Source of the DNA: Nannocystis punicea
GTDB lineage: Bacteria; Myxococcota_A; Polyangia; Nannocystales; Nannocystaceae
DNA: 64,000 nt
Reading direction: 5' to 3'
NCBI RefSeq assembly: GCF_026965555.1
Contig: NZ_CP114040.1
Span: 13,041,501 to 13,105,500, forward strand
The position numbers and the translations under genes were made by a program. A model generated the notes under the pieces. The model saw only the letters and a program-made list of their open reading frames with translations, was not told the DNA's origin and ran no database searches. This document shows positions 49,827 to 58,362 of the stretch, piece by piece. Every line of letters begins with the position of its first letter. Position 1 is the stretch's first letter.

Positions 49827-51176
49827 ATGGCCTGCAGGACAGGTCCCAACAACCCCATGCGGCGTAGGCCGCGTGACAAAGTGCGAGAACTTCGACGCCG
49901 ACTGTGGGCCGCAGCCAAGCGGCATCCGGGAAGACGTTTCCATGCGCTGTACGACCGCATCTCCAGGCGTGACGTCCTGAGGGAAGCATGGAGGCGGGTG
50001 AAGAAGAACAGGGGGGCAGCGGGGGTCGATGCCCAGACGCTGTCCGAGGTGGAAGAGCTCGGCGTCGATCGCTTTCTCGAAGAGATCGGTGCAGAGCTCG
50101 AGGCGGGGACGTACCGACCGAGCGCGGTCATGCGGCGGTACATCCCGAAGGCGGACGGGAAGAAGCGGCCGCTGGGGATCCCGACAGTCCGGGACCGAGT
50201 GGTGCAGATGGCGGCGAAGCTGGTGCTGGAACCGATCTTCGAGGCGGATTTTCTTCCGTGCTCGTACGGCTTTCGGCCCAAGCGCAGCGCGACGCAGGCG
50301 CTCGAGCGACTGCGGGTGCTGGGAGCACGAGGTGGAAACCACGTGCTCGATGCCGACATCCGCGACTACTTCGGCAGCATCGATCACGAGCGGCTGATGA
50401 AGCTCGTCGAGATGCGGATCTCGGACAGACGGGTCCTCAAGCTGGTACGGCAGTGGCTCGAAGCCGGTGTGATGGAAGATGGCGAGGTGACGGCGATGCT
50501 CTCGGGGACACCCCAGGGCGGCGTGATCTCACCGCTGCTGTCCAACATCTACCTCGCAGTCCTCGACAAGCTGTGGCAGCGACGACACGCCCACCTGGGC
50601 GAGCTCGTGCGCTACTGCGATGACTTCGTGATCCTCTGCAGGACCGCGAAGGCGTGCGAGGCGGCCGAGGCCAGGGTCCGCGAGATCCTGCGACGGCTCA
50701 AGTTGGATCTGCATCCCGAGAAGACGAGGCGGGTCGAGCTGAGCCGGGGACGGCAAGGCTTCGACTTCCTCGGCTGCCACCTGCGCAAGCGCATGTCCGG
50801 GCCGATCTGGGAGAAGGAAGGCCGAAGGGTGTACTTCCTCCAGCGCTGGCCCTCACAGCGCAGCATGACGCGGGTGCGGCAGCGCGTGAAGGAGCTGACC
50901 GGCAGCAGCCGCAACGGGGTCAAGGATGTGCGGGTGATCGTCCGCGACATCAACCCGGTGCTGCGCGGCTGGGGCAACTACTTCCGCACCGGGAACGCCG
51001 CGGCGAAGTTCAACCAGATCGACACGTACGTATGGCGCCGGCTCACGCACTTCATGGTGCGGCGCAAAGGCCGACACCTGCGAGCCAACGACGTCGAAGG
51101 TTGGACAAGCGACTTCTTCCACAACCACGGGCTCCACCGACTGCGTGGGACCGTGCAGTACCCGGAGGCCGCGTAA
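49827..51176 (+). CDS. ltrA: Group II intron reverse transcriptase/maturase
   Basis: 449 residues from ATG 49827 (MACRTGPNNP); an in-frame ATG at 49746 and an upstream frame to 49275 exist but cover intron RNA domains. The RT fingers-palm domain has KRPLGIPTVRDRVVQ, FRPKRSATQA, LSGTPQGGVISPLLSNIYL and the active site YCDD near residue 262. The maturase X domain and a GIIM-type region (VLRGWGNYFRTG) follow. No HNH endonuclease is seen at the C-terminus. All catalytic motifs are intact. Confidence 0.95.
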   Translation: MACRTGPNNPMRRRPRDKVRELRRRLWAAAKRHPGRRFHALYDRISRRDVLREAWRRVKKNRGAAGVDAQTLSEVEELGVDRFLEEIGAELEAGTYRPSAVMRRYIPKADGKKRPLGIPTVRDRVVQMAAKLVLEPIFEADFLPCSYGFRPKRSATQALERLRVLGARGGNHVLDADIRDYFGSIDHERLMKLVEMRISDRRVLKLVRQWLEAGVMEDGEVTAMLSGTPQGGVISPLLSNIYLAVLDKLWQRRHAHLGELVRYCDDFVILCRTAKACEAAEARVREILRRLKLDLHPEKTRRVELSRGRQGFDFLGCHLRKRMSGPIWEKEGRRVYFLQRWPSQRSMTRVRQRVKELTGSSRNGVKDVRVIVRDINPVLRGWGNYFRTGNAAAKFNQIDTYVWRRLTHFMVRRKGRHLRANDVEGWTSDFFHNHGLHRLRGTVQYPEAA

Positions 51177-51201
51177 TGCGACGGCCCGAGAGACCACCCG
51201 T

Positions 51202-51234
51202 AAGCCGTGTGCGGGAAATCCGCACGCACGGTTT
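51202..51234 (+). ncRNA. Group II intron domain V
   Basis: AAGCCGTG pairs with CACGGTTT (one G-U), TGCGG with CCGCA above a 2-nt CG bulge, with a GAAAT loop. This is the catalytic hairpin of the ribozyme. Confidence 0.85.
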
Positions 51235-51292
51235 GAAAGGGGGTCTTGCCCAACTTCTCCGCTACATGCGGAAAGGAAAGTAGGATCTACCA

Positions 51293-53641
51293 ATGCGACG
51301 ACTCGCGCTCGTGGTGGCCCTCGCGGCCGCGTGCAAGCCCGCCCCCGCCACGACGACGACGCCCGAAAAGTCCGCCGCCGCGGCTCCGCGCGCGGTCGAC
51401 GAGGAGCTCGCCGCGGTCGCCGATCGCCTCGACCCCGGGCCGCAGCCGCCGCTCCACGAGGTGCTTCCGACCTGGCTCAAGGGCAAGGTCGAGGCGGTGC
51501 TGACCGGCGACCCGAAGTCGAAGAAGGTGATGGCCGAGGCGCGCGAGGCGATCACGGCGTGGGACAAGGTCAACAGCCAGGACCCGGCGGCGATGTTGCA
51601 GACCACGCTGGTGTTCGCGCGCGGGCTGATCCTCGCCGAGCGGGCGGTGACGGCCGGCAGCGACGACCCGGAGCTGCTGGCGGCGCTGACGAAGGCGTAC
51701 CGCGTGGTCCACAGCCTGCGGATGCTCCAGCGCAGCGCGCTGTTCGGGCAGATGTTGCACCTGGGGGTCGAGCTGGCGCGCAAGGAGGCGCAGGTCGAGG
51801 CGCGGCAGATCGAGGAGGTGGTGGCGGCGCTCGGCCAGGCGGTCCAGCGGGCGCCGGCGTTGCACATGCACGCGACCGCGCGGATGCTGCGCGAGCACCC
51901 GAACCACCCGGAGGTGCCGGAGGTGCTGGTGCGCGCGAGCCAGGCGAAGGTCGAGGCGCAGCAGTACGCGGAGGGGGTGGCGCTGCGCCGGCTGGCGATC
52001 GAGCGCAAGGGCGAGCGCGCGACAGGCAGCGACTTCGCGGCGCTGATGGGGGTGTGCCACTCGGCGCTCGACCCGGCCTGCGCCGAGGCGGCGCGGAAGG
52101 AGGCCGAGGCGCGCGGGCCCGGCGAGCCGGGCGACGACAAGGCGGCGGCGTTCAAGAAGCGCCTGGCCGACCTCGACGCGACGCTGGCGAAGGTGCGGCG
52201 GGCGCTGGAGCTCGAGCAGGCGACCGAGCTCGCAGCGCAGCTCGAGCGCGGGCACCTGCTGGCGAACCTGGACCGCCTGAGCGACGCGCAGAAGATCTTC
52301 GCGGCGCTGGCCGCGGCCCACCCGAACGACGCGCGGCCGCAGACGGGGCTGGGCGTGGTGGCGATGCAGCGCGACTTCGACTTCGTCGGCGTGACGCGTC
52401 ACGTCCGCGCGGCCCGCAAGATGGCCAACCACGATCGGCTCTACTACGAGGTGGCGCTGGGCACGGTGCCGCCGATGATGCTCGCCGAGGCGATGGCCGA
52501 GCTGGCGCAGACGTCCGACGTGAAGCTGACCGACCTCGACGCGCGCTTCGACGAGGTGCTCGAGCTGGCCCGCGGCTACCGTGCCCACGACCCGGCCCGC
52601 GCGGCGTTGCTCGAGCTGCTGTTCACTCTGGCGCGCGAGGCGGTGCCGAAGATCCTGGCCAAACAGCGCGAGGCGGCGCTGGCGGTGGTGCGCAAGCTGC
52701 CCGACAAGGCGATGGCGCTGACGCGCAAGTTCCCCGAGTCGCGCGACGCCTGGCGGCTGGTGTTCTCCAGCTCGCGGCTGGCCGCCGACCCCCGCAAGGC
52801 GCGGCTCCTGGCCGACGCGCCGCTGCCGGCGTCGCTGCAACAGGACCCCGACCTGCGGGTGCAACAGGTCCGCGCGCAGCTCGACGCCGCGCTGATGTGG
52901 GAGGACGGCGAGCTGCTGCTGACGGCGGTCAAGTCGGCGATGAGCCTGCCGGCCGAGGTCGACGCCGACACCGCGGCGATCATCCGCGCGACGGTCGACG
53001 CGATCGCCGGCCGCGAGGGCGAGAAGGCGTCGCTGCAGCGGGCGATCGACGCGTTCGCGGCGCTGGCCGAGCGCAAGACCGGCAAGGACCAGGCGCTCGC
53101 GCTCAACAACGCGGCGATGGCGGTGGCTTTCTCCGGCGACATCCCGGCGGCGATGTCGATCCTCGAGCGCGCGGCCCAGGCCGACAAGGAGGACGTGACC
53201 GCCTTCTACAACATGAGCGCCCTGGCGTACCGCATGCAAGCCCGCGAGGGCCTGGCCGAGGTGTTCGCCAAGGTGGCAGGCGCCTCGACGATCGCCGGCA
53301 TCCGCCTGAACTCGCGCGCGTTCCTGGTGACCCTGGCCGACGCCGGGCAGGGCGACGTGGCCGTGACCCGCGAAGAATTCGCGGCCAGCCTGGCCAGCGA
53401 GGAGGACGGGGAGTTCCGCGGCCGCGTCCCGCTCGGCCGCTGGGGCGTCGTCGAACAGGGCGAGTTCAAGGTGTCCCTCGGCTACTCCACCGCCCTGGGC
53501 CTCATCATCCTCGACGAGGTGGTGCCCCGCTGGTGGCTGGTGGTGCCGGCCCCGGCGATGGACTCGCTGCTGGCCGCGCGCGCGAAGGGGACGAAGAAGG
53601 GCGAGAAGCCGGCGAAGGGCGAGAAGCCGGCGAAGCCGTGA
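51293..53641 (+). CDS. Large helical-repeat lipoprotein, interrupted upstream by the group II intron
   Basis: 782 residues. The signal has a lipobox (LAAACKPAP), followed by a TPR-like all-helical body (repeated Ala/Leu/Glu helices, for example AERKTGKDQALALNNAAMAV) and a C-terminal beta-rich domain (WGVVEQGEFKVSLGYSTAL), ending in a Lys-rich tail (GEKPAKGEKPAKP). No enzymatic motif is seen. AGGA 7 nt before the ATG now comes from the intron 3' end. The likely native start context, a TAAGCT hexamer 7 nt before an ATG, lies at 49262-49277 on the far side of the intron. Confidence 0.82.
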   Translation: MRRLALVVALAAACKPAPATTTTPEKSAAAAPRAVDEELAAVADRLDPGPQPPLHEVLPTWLKGKVEAVLTGDPKSKKVMAEAREAITAWDKVNSQDPAAMLQTTLVFARGLILAERAVTAGSDDPELLAALTKAYRVVHSLRMLQRSALFGQMLHLGVELARKEAQVEARQIEEVVAALGQAVQRAPALHMHATARMLREHPNHPEVPEVLVRASQAKVEAQQYAEGVALRRLAIERKGERATGSDFAALMGVCHSALDPACAEAARKEAEARGPGEPGDDKAAAFKKRLADLDATLAKVRRALELEQATELAAQLERGHLLANLDRLSDAQKIFAALAAAHPNDARPQTGLGVVAMQRDFDFVGVTRHVRAARKMANHDRLYYEVALGTVPPMMLAEAMAELAQTSDVKLTDLDARFDEVLELARGYRAHDPARAALLELLFTLAREAVPKILAKQREAALAVVRKLPDKAMALTRKFPESRDAWRLVFSSSRLAADPRKARLLADAPLPASLQQDPDLRVQQVRAQLDAALMWEDGELLLTAVKSAMSLPAEVDADTAAIIRATVDAIAGREGEKASLQRAIDAFAALAERKTGKDQALALNNAAMAVAFSGDIPAAMSILERAAQADKEDVTAFYNMSALAYRMQAREGLAEVFAKVAGASTIAGIRLNSRAFLVTLADAGQGDVAVTREEFAASLASEEDGEFRGRVPLGRWGVVEQGEFKVSLGYSTALGLIILDEVVPRWWLVVPAPAMDSLLAARAKGTKKGEKPAKGEKPAKP

Positions 53642-53683
53642 GGACCGATCCGGGAGGGTCGACCGAACGCCGATAGACCATGA

Positions 53684-53707
53684 GGACATGTTTTAAAGAA
53701 CATGTCC
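53684..53707. repeat. Perfect dyad between convergent genes
   Basis: GGACATGTT (53684-53692), loop TTAAAG, AACATGTCC (53699-53707). It sits between the ends of the large lipoprotein gene and the DUF1552 gene. Confidence 0.85.
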
Positions 53708-53738
53708 CATGGACCGAGTCATTCGGCGAGGGAGTCGG

Positions 53739-55070
53739 TCACGCGTCGAGGCGCAGGCCCGGAAGCGGGCCGTCGCCGTCCTCACCAAAGCTGGTGTCGG
53801 GCAGGCCGAGGGCCTGGAGGATCGAGACGTAGAGGCGGGCCAGCGGCGTACCTGTCTCGTAGACCAGGTGGCGGCCGCCGCCCCACAGGTCGTCGCCGCC
53901 GGCCAGGAGGACGGGCATGTCGTGGTGAGTGTGGCTGTTGCCGTCGCCGACGTCGCTGCCGAGCAGGACGACGGTCGAGCGCAGGAGGTCGCCGTCGCCG
54001 TCGGGGGTGTCGGCGAGCCGCTGCAACAGCCGCGCGAACTGGGCCGCCTGCCAGGCGTCGACCTGGCGCAGGCCGGCGATCTTGCCGGCGTCACCTGCAT
54101 GATGGGACAGGTCGTGATGGCCGCCCTCGACGCCGAGGAAGGAGTAGGCGCGGTTGCTGGCGGCGTTGCCGAGCATGAAGGTGATCGCGCGCGTGCGGTC
54201 GCAGGCGAGGGCAAGGACCATGAGCTCGGTCATCATGTCGACGTGGGCCGGGAAGTCGGCCGGTTCGCCGGGCGGGCTGGCGGCAGTGCACGCGCCGAGC
54301 CCCGCGGGCGCATCGACCTGGCGCTCGAGCGCTCGCAGGCCGTCGAGGTAGGCGTCGAGGCGCACGCGATCGCCGGCGCCCAGGTCGCTCTCGAGGTCGC
54401 GGACGTCGGCGAGCACGACGTCGAGGACCGAGCGCCGCGTGGCCCGCCGCTGGGCTCGCGCGGCAGCACCGGCGCTGGGATCGTCGCCGGCGAGGAGCAC
54501 GTCGAAGGCGAGCCGCGGGGAGGTGAGCTTGGGCAGCGGGGTGGTCGGGGAGGACCAGGAGACCGATCGGTGATAGGCGCAGCCGAAGCCGATGTCGCAG
54601 GCGCCGAACGAGCCGCCGCCCTCGCAGCCGAGCTGCAGCGAGGCCAGCGGGGTGGCGCCGGCGCTCGCGGCGGCGTAGCGCTGATCGAGCGAGACGCCGA
54701 CGTGCAGGTCGACCTCGGACCGCCGGGCCGTGCGGGCGGTGAGGAACGCCGCCGTGCCGGAGGCGTGCGAGCCCGGCAGCTCGGGCAGGCCGGGAGTGTT
54801 GGCGAGGCCGGAGAAGACGATCACGCGATCCTTCACGGGCGCGAGCGCGGCGAGGGACGGCGAGAGCTGCAGATCCGGATCGGGCGCGGGGAACCAGGCG
54901 TCGCCGCGCACGCCGTTGGGCACGAAGTAACACAGGAGCCGCCGCGGCCGCACCGGCCCGGCCGCGCGCGCGGACGGACGCAGGACGTCGAGGAAGGGCA
55001 GGCCGACCGCGACCGCGCCGCCGGCCAGCAAGGCCCGGCGCGAGAGGGCGTGACGCGTGGCGGACTTCAT
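53739..55070 (-). CDS. DUF1552 (HXXSHH-type) secreted protein, copy 2
   Basis: 443 residues. A twin-arginine-type signal (ALSRRALLAGGAVAVGLPFL) is followed by the DUF1552 body. It contains the full family motif HDLSHH (in GGHHDLSHHAGD), intact here but altered in copy 1. Third gene of a minus-strand operon after a MYXO-CTERM protein and a DUF1592 protein. Its start region was duplicated: ATG 55354, which overlaps the DUF1592 stop as ATGA, begins a related but degenerate reading frame. The functional copy now starts 284 bp further on. Confidence 0.9.
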   Translation of the reverse strand: MKSATRHALSRRALLAGGAVAVGLPFLDVLRPSARAAGPVRPRRLLCYFVPNGVRGDAWFPAPDPDLQLSPSLAALAPVKDRVIVFSGLANTPGLPELPGSHASGTAAFLTARTARRSEVDLHVGVSLDQRYAAASAGATPLASLQLGCEGGGSFGACDIGFGCAYHRSVSWSSPTTPLPKLTSPRLAFDVLLAGDDPSAGAAARAQRRATRRSVLDVVLADVRDLESDLGAGDRVRLDAYLDGLRALERQVDAPAGLGACTAASPPGEPADFPAHVDMMTELMVLALACDRTRAITFMLGNAASNRAYSFLGVEGGHHDLSHHAGDAGKIAGLRQVDAWQAAQFARLLQRLADTPDGDGDLLRSTVVLLGSDVGDGNSHTHHDMPVLLAGGDDLWGGGRHLVYETGTPLARLYVSILQALGLPDTSFGEDGDGPLPGLRLDA

Positions 55071-55353
55071 GCGGGCTCCTGCGCGAGGACAGGTGAATTA
55101 CCTGCACTTGAGGACAGGTTGATGAGAGACAGTGCGAGGACCGGAAGCGTGGTGAGCTCCTGCGAGGCGAGGGCAGGCGAAGGACCTGAACTCGAGGACA
55201 TGTCGATGGCGCCTTGGCGTGGAGACAGCGAGAGGGCGTGACGCGTGTCGGGCTCCTGCGAGGCGAGGGCAGGCGAAGGACCTGAACTCGAGGACAGGTT
55301 GATGAGGTCTCGGTGTGGAGGCCGCGAGAGGGCGCGACGCGGGGCGGGCTTCA
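55071..55353 (-). repeat. Duplicated DUF1592-DUF1552 junction filled with dyad-bearing 96-bp repeats
   Basis: The junction sequence GGAGCCCGCATGAAG occurs at both edges (minus strand, about 55344-55362 and 55060-55078). In between, a 96-bp unit containing CTCCTGCGAGGCGAGGGCAG is present at 55157 and 55253, with a shorter degenerate copy near 55076. Each has GAGGACAGG or GAGGACATGT. Translated, the copies echo the protein N-terminus (MKPAPRRALSR, DTRHALSLS) against the genuine MKSATRHALSR. Confidence 0.8.
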
Positions 55354-56922
55354 TGCGGGCTCCTGGGCGCGGCGAATGCGAAATGGGTCGCTCTGGACCA
55401 CCGCGACGAGCAGCGCGACCAGGTCGCGGCCGGCGGCGACGAACTGCGAGTGGATGTCCTCGAGGACAGGCTGATCTTCGGTCACCAGGGGGCGGCCGAG
55501 CGCGTAGGTCAGCACCTTGGTGGCGACGCACCGGGTGAAGCGGGGGTCGCCGGCGAGGATCGGGGCCAGCTCGCGGACGTCGGCGAAGCGCTCGCCGGTG
55601 GGCAGCTGGCCGGCGGCGTCGATGAGCTCGCCGTGCTCGCTGCCGCGCCAGGCGCCGATGGCGTCGAAGTGTTCGAAGGCGAGGCCGATCGGGTCGAGGA
55701 TCGCGTGGCAGCCGGCGCAGGCCGGATCGGCGCGGTGCTGCTCGAGGCGCTCGCGGGCGGTGCTGGCCTCGCTCTCGGCCTGCGCGGCGGCCTCGGGCGG
55801 GGGCGGAGGCAGGGGTGAACACAACAGCTGCTCGAGCACGAAGCGGCCGCGGCGGGTCGGCGAGCTGGCGAACGGATAGGCGAGCACGGTCATCAAGCCG
55901 GGCTCGGTGAGCAGGCCGCGGCGTTTGTGCGGCTCGAGGTCGATGCGCGTGAACTCGTCGACGCCCAGCTCGTCGGGCAAGTAGTAGAGCGCGGCGAGCT
56001 CGGCGTCGACGTGGGCGTGGCTGTCGAGCAGGAGGTCGCGGAGGTCGCGGCCGGGGACCAGGAACTCGCGGAAACGCCGGCGCATGGCCTCGCGCATCGA
56101 GTCGCGCACTGCGTCGTCGTAGCGCGGGTAGCGGTGGGCGTCGCGGAAGATGTCGTCGAGGCCGCGGAAGTACAGCCACTGGCCGGCGAAGCCGTCGACG
56201 AAGCCGGCGGCGCGCGGGTCGGCGAGCATGCGCGCCACTTGCTCGGCGAGGGTGGCCTCGTGTTGCAATCGGCCGACGGCGGCGAGGGCGAGCAGCTCGT
56301 CGTCGGGCGCGCTGCTCCACAGGAAGTAGGACAGGCGCGCGGCGAGGGCGTAGTCGTCGAGCCAGTGCGACTCGCCCGGCGCCCCGAGGTCGCGCTCCCA
56401 GCGGAAGGTGAAGTGCGGCGAGAGCAGGGCGGCCTCGAGGACGAGGCGCAGGCCGGCGTCGAGCTCGGCGGGGTCGACGAGCGCGAGGTAGCGGTCGAGC
56501 TCGGCGCTCGACGGCGGGCGACGCCAGGCGCGGGTGAGCAGGGACTCGACGATCGTGCGCAGACACGGCGCGGGATCGGCGGGGTCGGGCGTGCACACCA
56601 GCAGGGCCGCGCGGGCCGACCCGGAGCGCAGCGCCGCGTCCGCGAGCGATTCTGCCGAGTGTTGGAAGATCTGGACCAGCAGGGAGGAGGGCGGCCCGCC
56701 GGTCGCGACAGTGTCGAAGCCGAGCGCGGGCGCGTCGACCGGGAACTCGCGGGTGAGCGTCGCCTCGACCCCCAGGACGTCGCGCACCGTGCTCGCGTAC
56801 TCGAACGCGGTGAGCCGACGGACCATGGCCTCGGGGACAGGTGGCGCGACGGGCTCGGGCGCGCACGCGCTCAGCGCGAGCGCGCCGAGCAGCGCGCGGG
56901 GGAGGCCGGTCGCGGGTCGCAT
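55351..56922 (-). CDS. DUF1592-family cytochrome-like lipoprotein, copy 2
   Basis: 523 residues. A lipoprotein signal (LGALALSACAPEP) precedes DUF1587/1595/1592-type helical domains (YFLWSSAPDDELLALA) and a DUF1588/1585 C-terminus. It has one CxxCH motif (CAGCHAILDPIGLAFEHFD). Unlike copy 1 it lacks the N-terminal CxxCH, the Thr/Gly linker and the CBM2-like domain. It is preceded by a MYXO-CTERM gene and followed by DUF1552, probably one operon. Start at ATG 56922 is chosen for the signal peptide. Confidence 0.88.
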   Translation of the reverse strand: MRPATGLPRALLGALALSACAPEPVAPPVPEAMVRRLTAFEYASTVRDVLGVEATLTREFPVDAPALGFDTVATGGPPSSLLVQIFQHSAESLADAALRSGSARAALLVCTPDPADPAPCLRTIVESLLTRAWRRPPSSAELDRYLALVDPAELDAGLRLVLEAALLSPHFTFRWERDLGAPGESHWLDDYALAARLSYFLWSSAPDDELLALAAVGRLQHEATLAEQVARMLADPRAAGFVDGFAGQWLYFRGLDDIFRDAHRYPRYDDAVRDSMREAMRRRFREFLVPGRDLRDLLLDSHAHVDAELAALYYLPDELGVDEFTRIDLEPHKRRGLLTEPGLMTVLAYPFASSPTRRGRFVLEQLLCSPLPPPPPEAAAQAESEASTARERLEQHRADPACAGCHAILDPIGLAFEHFDAIGAWRGSEHGELIDAAGQLPTGERFADVRELAPILAGDPRFTRCVATKVLTYALGRPLVTEDQPVLEDIHSQFVAAGRDLVALLVAVVQSDPFRIRRAQEPA

Positions 56923-56948
56923 GGCGCCTCTTGCCTCTCCCCAGGCGA

Positions 56949-57599
56949 TCAGGCGTGACGACGGCGGCGCCACGGGGCGAACAGGGCGAACAGGGCCAGG
57001 CCGAGCAGGTCCGAGGCGCCCGGATTGGCCGAGCAGCCGCAGCCTTCCTTGTCGCCGCTGTTGTTGCTGCCGTCGCTCTCGCCTCCGGTGGGATCGGTGT
57101 CGCCCGCGGTGGCGTCGGTGTCGGTGGCCGGCTCGGGCCCGCTGGTCGGGGAGCTCGTGGCCTCGGTGGGGGAGCCGGTCTCGGTGTCGGAGCCGGTCTC
57201 GGTGTCGGAGCCCTCGGTGGCGCTGCCGCTCTCCTTGACCTCGATCATGATCTCGTGGCGGTCGAAGAACACGACGCCGTCGTCACCGACGGCCGCCAAC
57301 TTGTGCATGCCGGGCGCGACGGTCGCCTCGATCGTGCACGGCGGCTCTGCGGGACAGGTGGCGATCTCGACGTCGTCGACTTGCAGCGAGACGTCGAGCG
57401 GGCCGGCCCAGCCCTCGTGCTCGATGGTGACGGCGATGACGGCGTCGGGCGTGCCGTCGAACACTGCGCCGTCTTCCGGCGAGACGATGACGACCGAGGG
57501 CGGATCGAAGTCGGTGTCGCTGGTGGTGACGAGCTCGGCGGCGGAGGCCGGCGCGGCGAGCAGGAGGAGCGCGGACGAACCAAGAATAAACGAACGCAT
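56949..57599 (-). CDS. Secreted protein with MYXO-CTERM-like sorting signal
   Basis: 216 residues. An Sec signal (SFILGSSALLLLAAPASA) precedes one Ig-like/beta-sandwich domain (about residues 30-120, VVIVSPEDGAVFDGTPDAV), a Thr/Glu/Gly linker, and a C-terminus with a Cys motif (GCGC), a hydrophobic helix and an Arg run (WRRRRHA). This is the MYXO-CTERM arrangement that directs surface anchoring in myxobacteria. First gene of the operon with DUF1592 and DUF1552. A dyad half lies at 57353 (GCGGGACAGG). Confidence 0.88.
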   Translation of the reverse strand: MRSFILGSSALLLLAAPASAAELVTTSDTDFDPPSVVIVSPEDGAVFDGTPDAVIAVTIEHEGWAGPLDVSLQVDDVEIATCPAEPPCTIEATVAPGMHKLAAVGDDGVVFFDRHEIMIEVKESGSATEGSDTETGSDTETGSPTEATSSPTSGPEPATDTDATAGDTDPTGGESDGSNNSGDKEGCGCSANPGASDLLGLALFALFAPWRRRRHA

Positions 57600-58362
57600 G
57601 CACGAGGGGGGTAGCCCGCCGACCAGGGGCGGTCAAGTGTGACAGCGGTGCCGCGGTCACGCGCGCCGGCGCGGCACCGCTGTCACATGCCTCAAGAGGC
57701 AGGTCGCGCGCGCGGCCGGCCACGGCCTCGTGGACCTGTCAGGGGTGGGGCAACGCGAGCGGGCGAGGCGAGCGTGGGCGCGGGTGATATGTCCCCGGGG
57801 ACATGTTTACGCGGGTCTTCGCCCGCGGACGCGCGCGTGGTCGAGCGCGAGTGCAGCGCATCGCTGCGCTCTCGTCGGTGGTCGCCCGATTCGCGTATGA
57901 GCGCTCGAGTCGCCGCAGGTGCGGAGCGGCCCGACTTCAGGCGAGACGGTGGCGGCAGAATCGAAGAGAACATGGCCAAAGGGCCATGTCGAGCAGAGCC
58001 GGGATCGCCGGTGCCGGTGAACGGACGCGACCTCGCTTGCCGTGAGGGCGTCGTCCTCGGTGGCCGAGTGAACGGACGTGACCTCGCTTGTGTCCGGGCC
58101 GTCGTCTCGGTCGCCGATCGAACAGACGCGATCGTCCTCGGTCGCCGGGTGAACGGACGCGGTCTCCCTTGTTCTGGTTGGCCGGTCGAACGGACGCAAT
58201 TTCGGCCGCCGTCACGGCTGTCGTCCTCGGTGGTCGGTCGAACGGACGAGACCTCGCTTGCCGTCCTGGCCGCCGTCCCCAGGATCTCGAGGCGACCGAG
58301 GTCGAGCGAGCCGCCGCCGCCGCGGCGAGGCGGCGGCGAGTCGTGCTGACCTTCGGGACAGG
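57600..58362. repeat. Gene-free region with palindromes and an irregular GAACGGACG repeat
   Basis: ATGTCCCC/GGGGACAT (57789-57804) is a perfect 16-bp palindrome. ACATGGCC (57970-57977) and GGCCATGT (57982-57989) pair around AAAG. From 58018 to 58250 the core TGAACGGACG or TCGAACGGACG recurs six times at 32-52 bp spacing (58018, 58069, 58118, 58150, 58186 and 58238), with CCTCGCTTGCCG and TCGTCCTCGGT between. No gene is supported. Confidence 0.75.

Larger units (their letters stand above)
49278..51294 (+). mobile_element. Group II intron with internal reverse transcriptase
   Basis: The 5' end is GTGCG at 49278 (consensus GUGYG). A structured 5' region (domains I-III) follows, then the RT frame, domain V at 51202-51234 (AAGCCGTG/CACGGTTT stem, AGC triad, 2-nt CG bulge) and a domain VI-like hairpin (CCGC-TACAT-GCGG), ending near CAAT at 51294. 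The 5' flank ends in ATG and the 3' flank is ATGCGACGA, so insertion is at the start codon of the next gene; the exact boundary is ambiguous by one base. It appears full length and potentially active. Confidence 0.88.

Noticed and set aside
49278..51294. Retron or diversity-generating reverse transcriptase
   Set aside because: Domain V, the GUGYG-type 5' end and the maturase domain identify a group II intron. No msr/msd-like RNA and no variable/template repeat pair were seen.
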